From contig DJSA01000117.1 of assembly GCA_002438905.1 (NCBI GenBank), positions 16,259 through 31,737 on the forward strand: a DNA stretch of 15,479 nt, in the 5' to 3' direction. The stretch is from Bacteroidales bacterium UBA6346 (lineage in GTDB: Bacteria; Bacteroidota; Bacteroidia; Bacteroidales; UBA932). The notes beneath the pieces were generated by a model. The model was not told the origin of the DNA and made no database searches. It saw only the letters and a list, made by a program, of their open reading frames with translations. This document shows positions 15,479-15,479 of this stretch, piece by piece. Position numbers and translations under genes: made by a program. Every line of letters begins with the position of its first letter. The stretch's first letter is position 1.

Positions 15479-15479
15479 T

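Overview
The window looks like chromosomal DNA from a member of the Bacteroidales, probably gut- or host-associated. The evidence is a SusC/SusD pair, lipoproteins with Bacteroidota-type signal peptides, no obvious Shine-Dalgarno sites, a TAnnTTTG-type -7 promoter box, and a bacterial glutaminyl-tRNA synthetase. Third codon positions are rich in G and C, which fits an Alistipes-like or related uncultured lineage better than low-GC Bacteroides, but the genus cannot be fixed from here. The window is almost entirely coding; no gap reaches 300 bases.

Region 1 (1-6952, plus strand) is the end of a polysaccharide utilization locus. It holds the C-terminal half of a PL8 chondroitin-sulfate ABC-type lyase, a SusC TonB-dependent transporter, a SusD glycan-binding lipoprotein and a very short PKD/DUF5017-like surface lipoprotein. 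Gaps of 11-12 bases indicate one transcript. The lyase retains the four catalytic residues of chondroitinase ABC, so the predicted substrate is chondroitin/dermatan sulfate or hyaluronan. The lyase would cleave the glycan, SusD and the small lipoprotein would hold it, and SusC would import the oligosaccharides. No sulfatase, glucuronyl hydrolase or regulator lies inside the window.

Region 2 (7009-7638, plus strand) is a nitroreductase-family flavoprotein that carries a lipoprotein signal peptide, 56 bases after the locus.

Region 3 (7665-13639, minus strand) is a compact four-gene operon converging on region 2. In transcription order it encodes a HAMP-domain membrane protein with no output domain, a TrkH potassium transporter subunit, a RecD-like SF1B helicase and a dipeptidyl-peptidase-IV-type S9 peptidase. 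Junctions are a gap of 1-13 bases, a TGATG overlap and an ATGA overlap. A good -7 box lies just upstream of the first gene. The functional logic of this combination is not obvious.

Region 4 (13640-15479, minus strand) has a 162-base intergenic stretch with nested inverted repeats, then a complete glutaminyl-tRNA synthetase whose start codon is at the window edge.

No tRNA, rRNA, CRISPR array, transposase or phage gene was seen. The most unusual items are the HAMP stub coupled to TrkH, the structured intergenic element, the exported nitroreductase and the single-domain lipoprotein. None is strong enough to call a new system.
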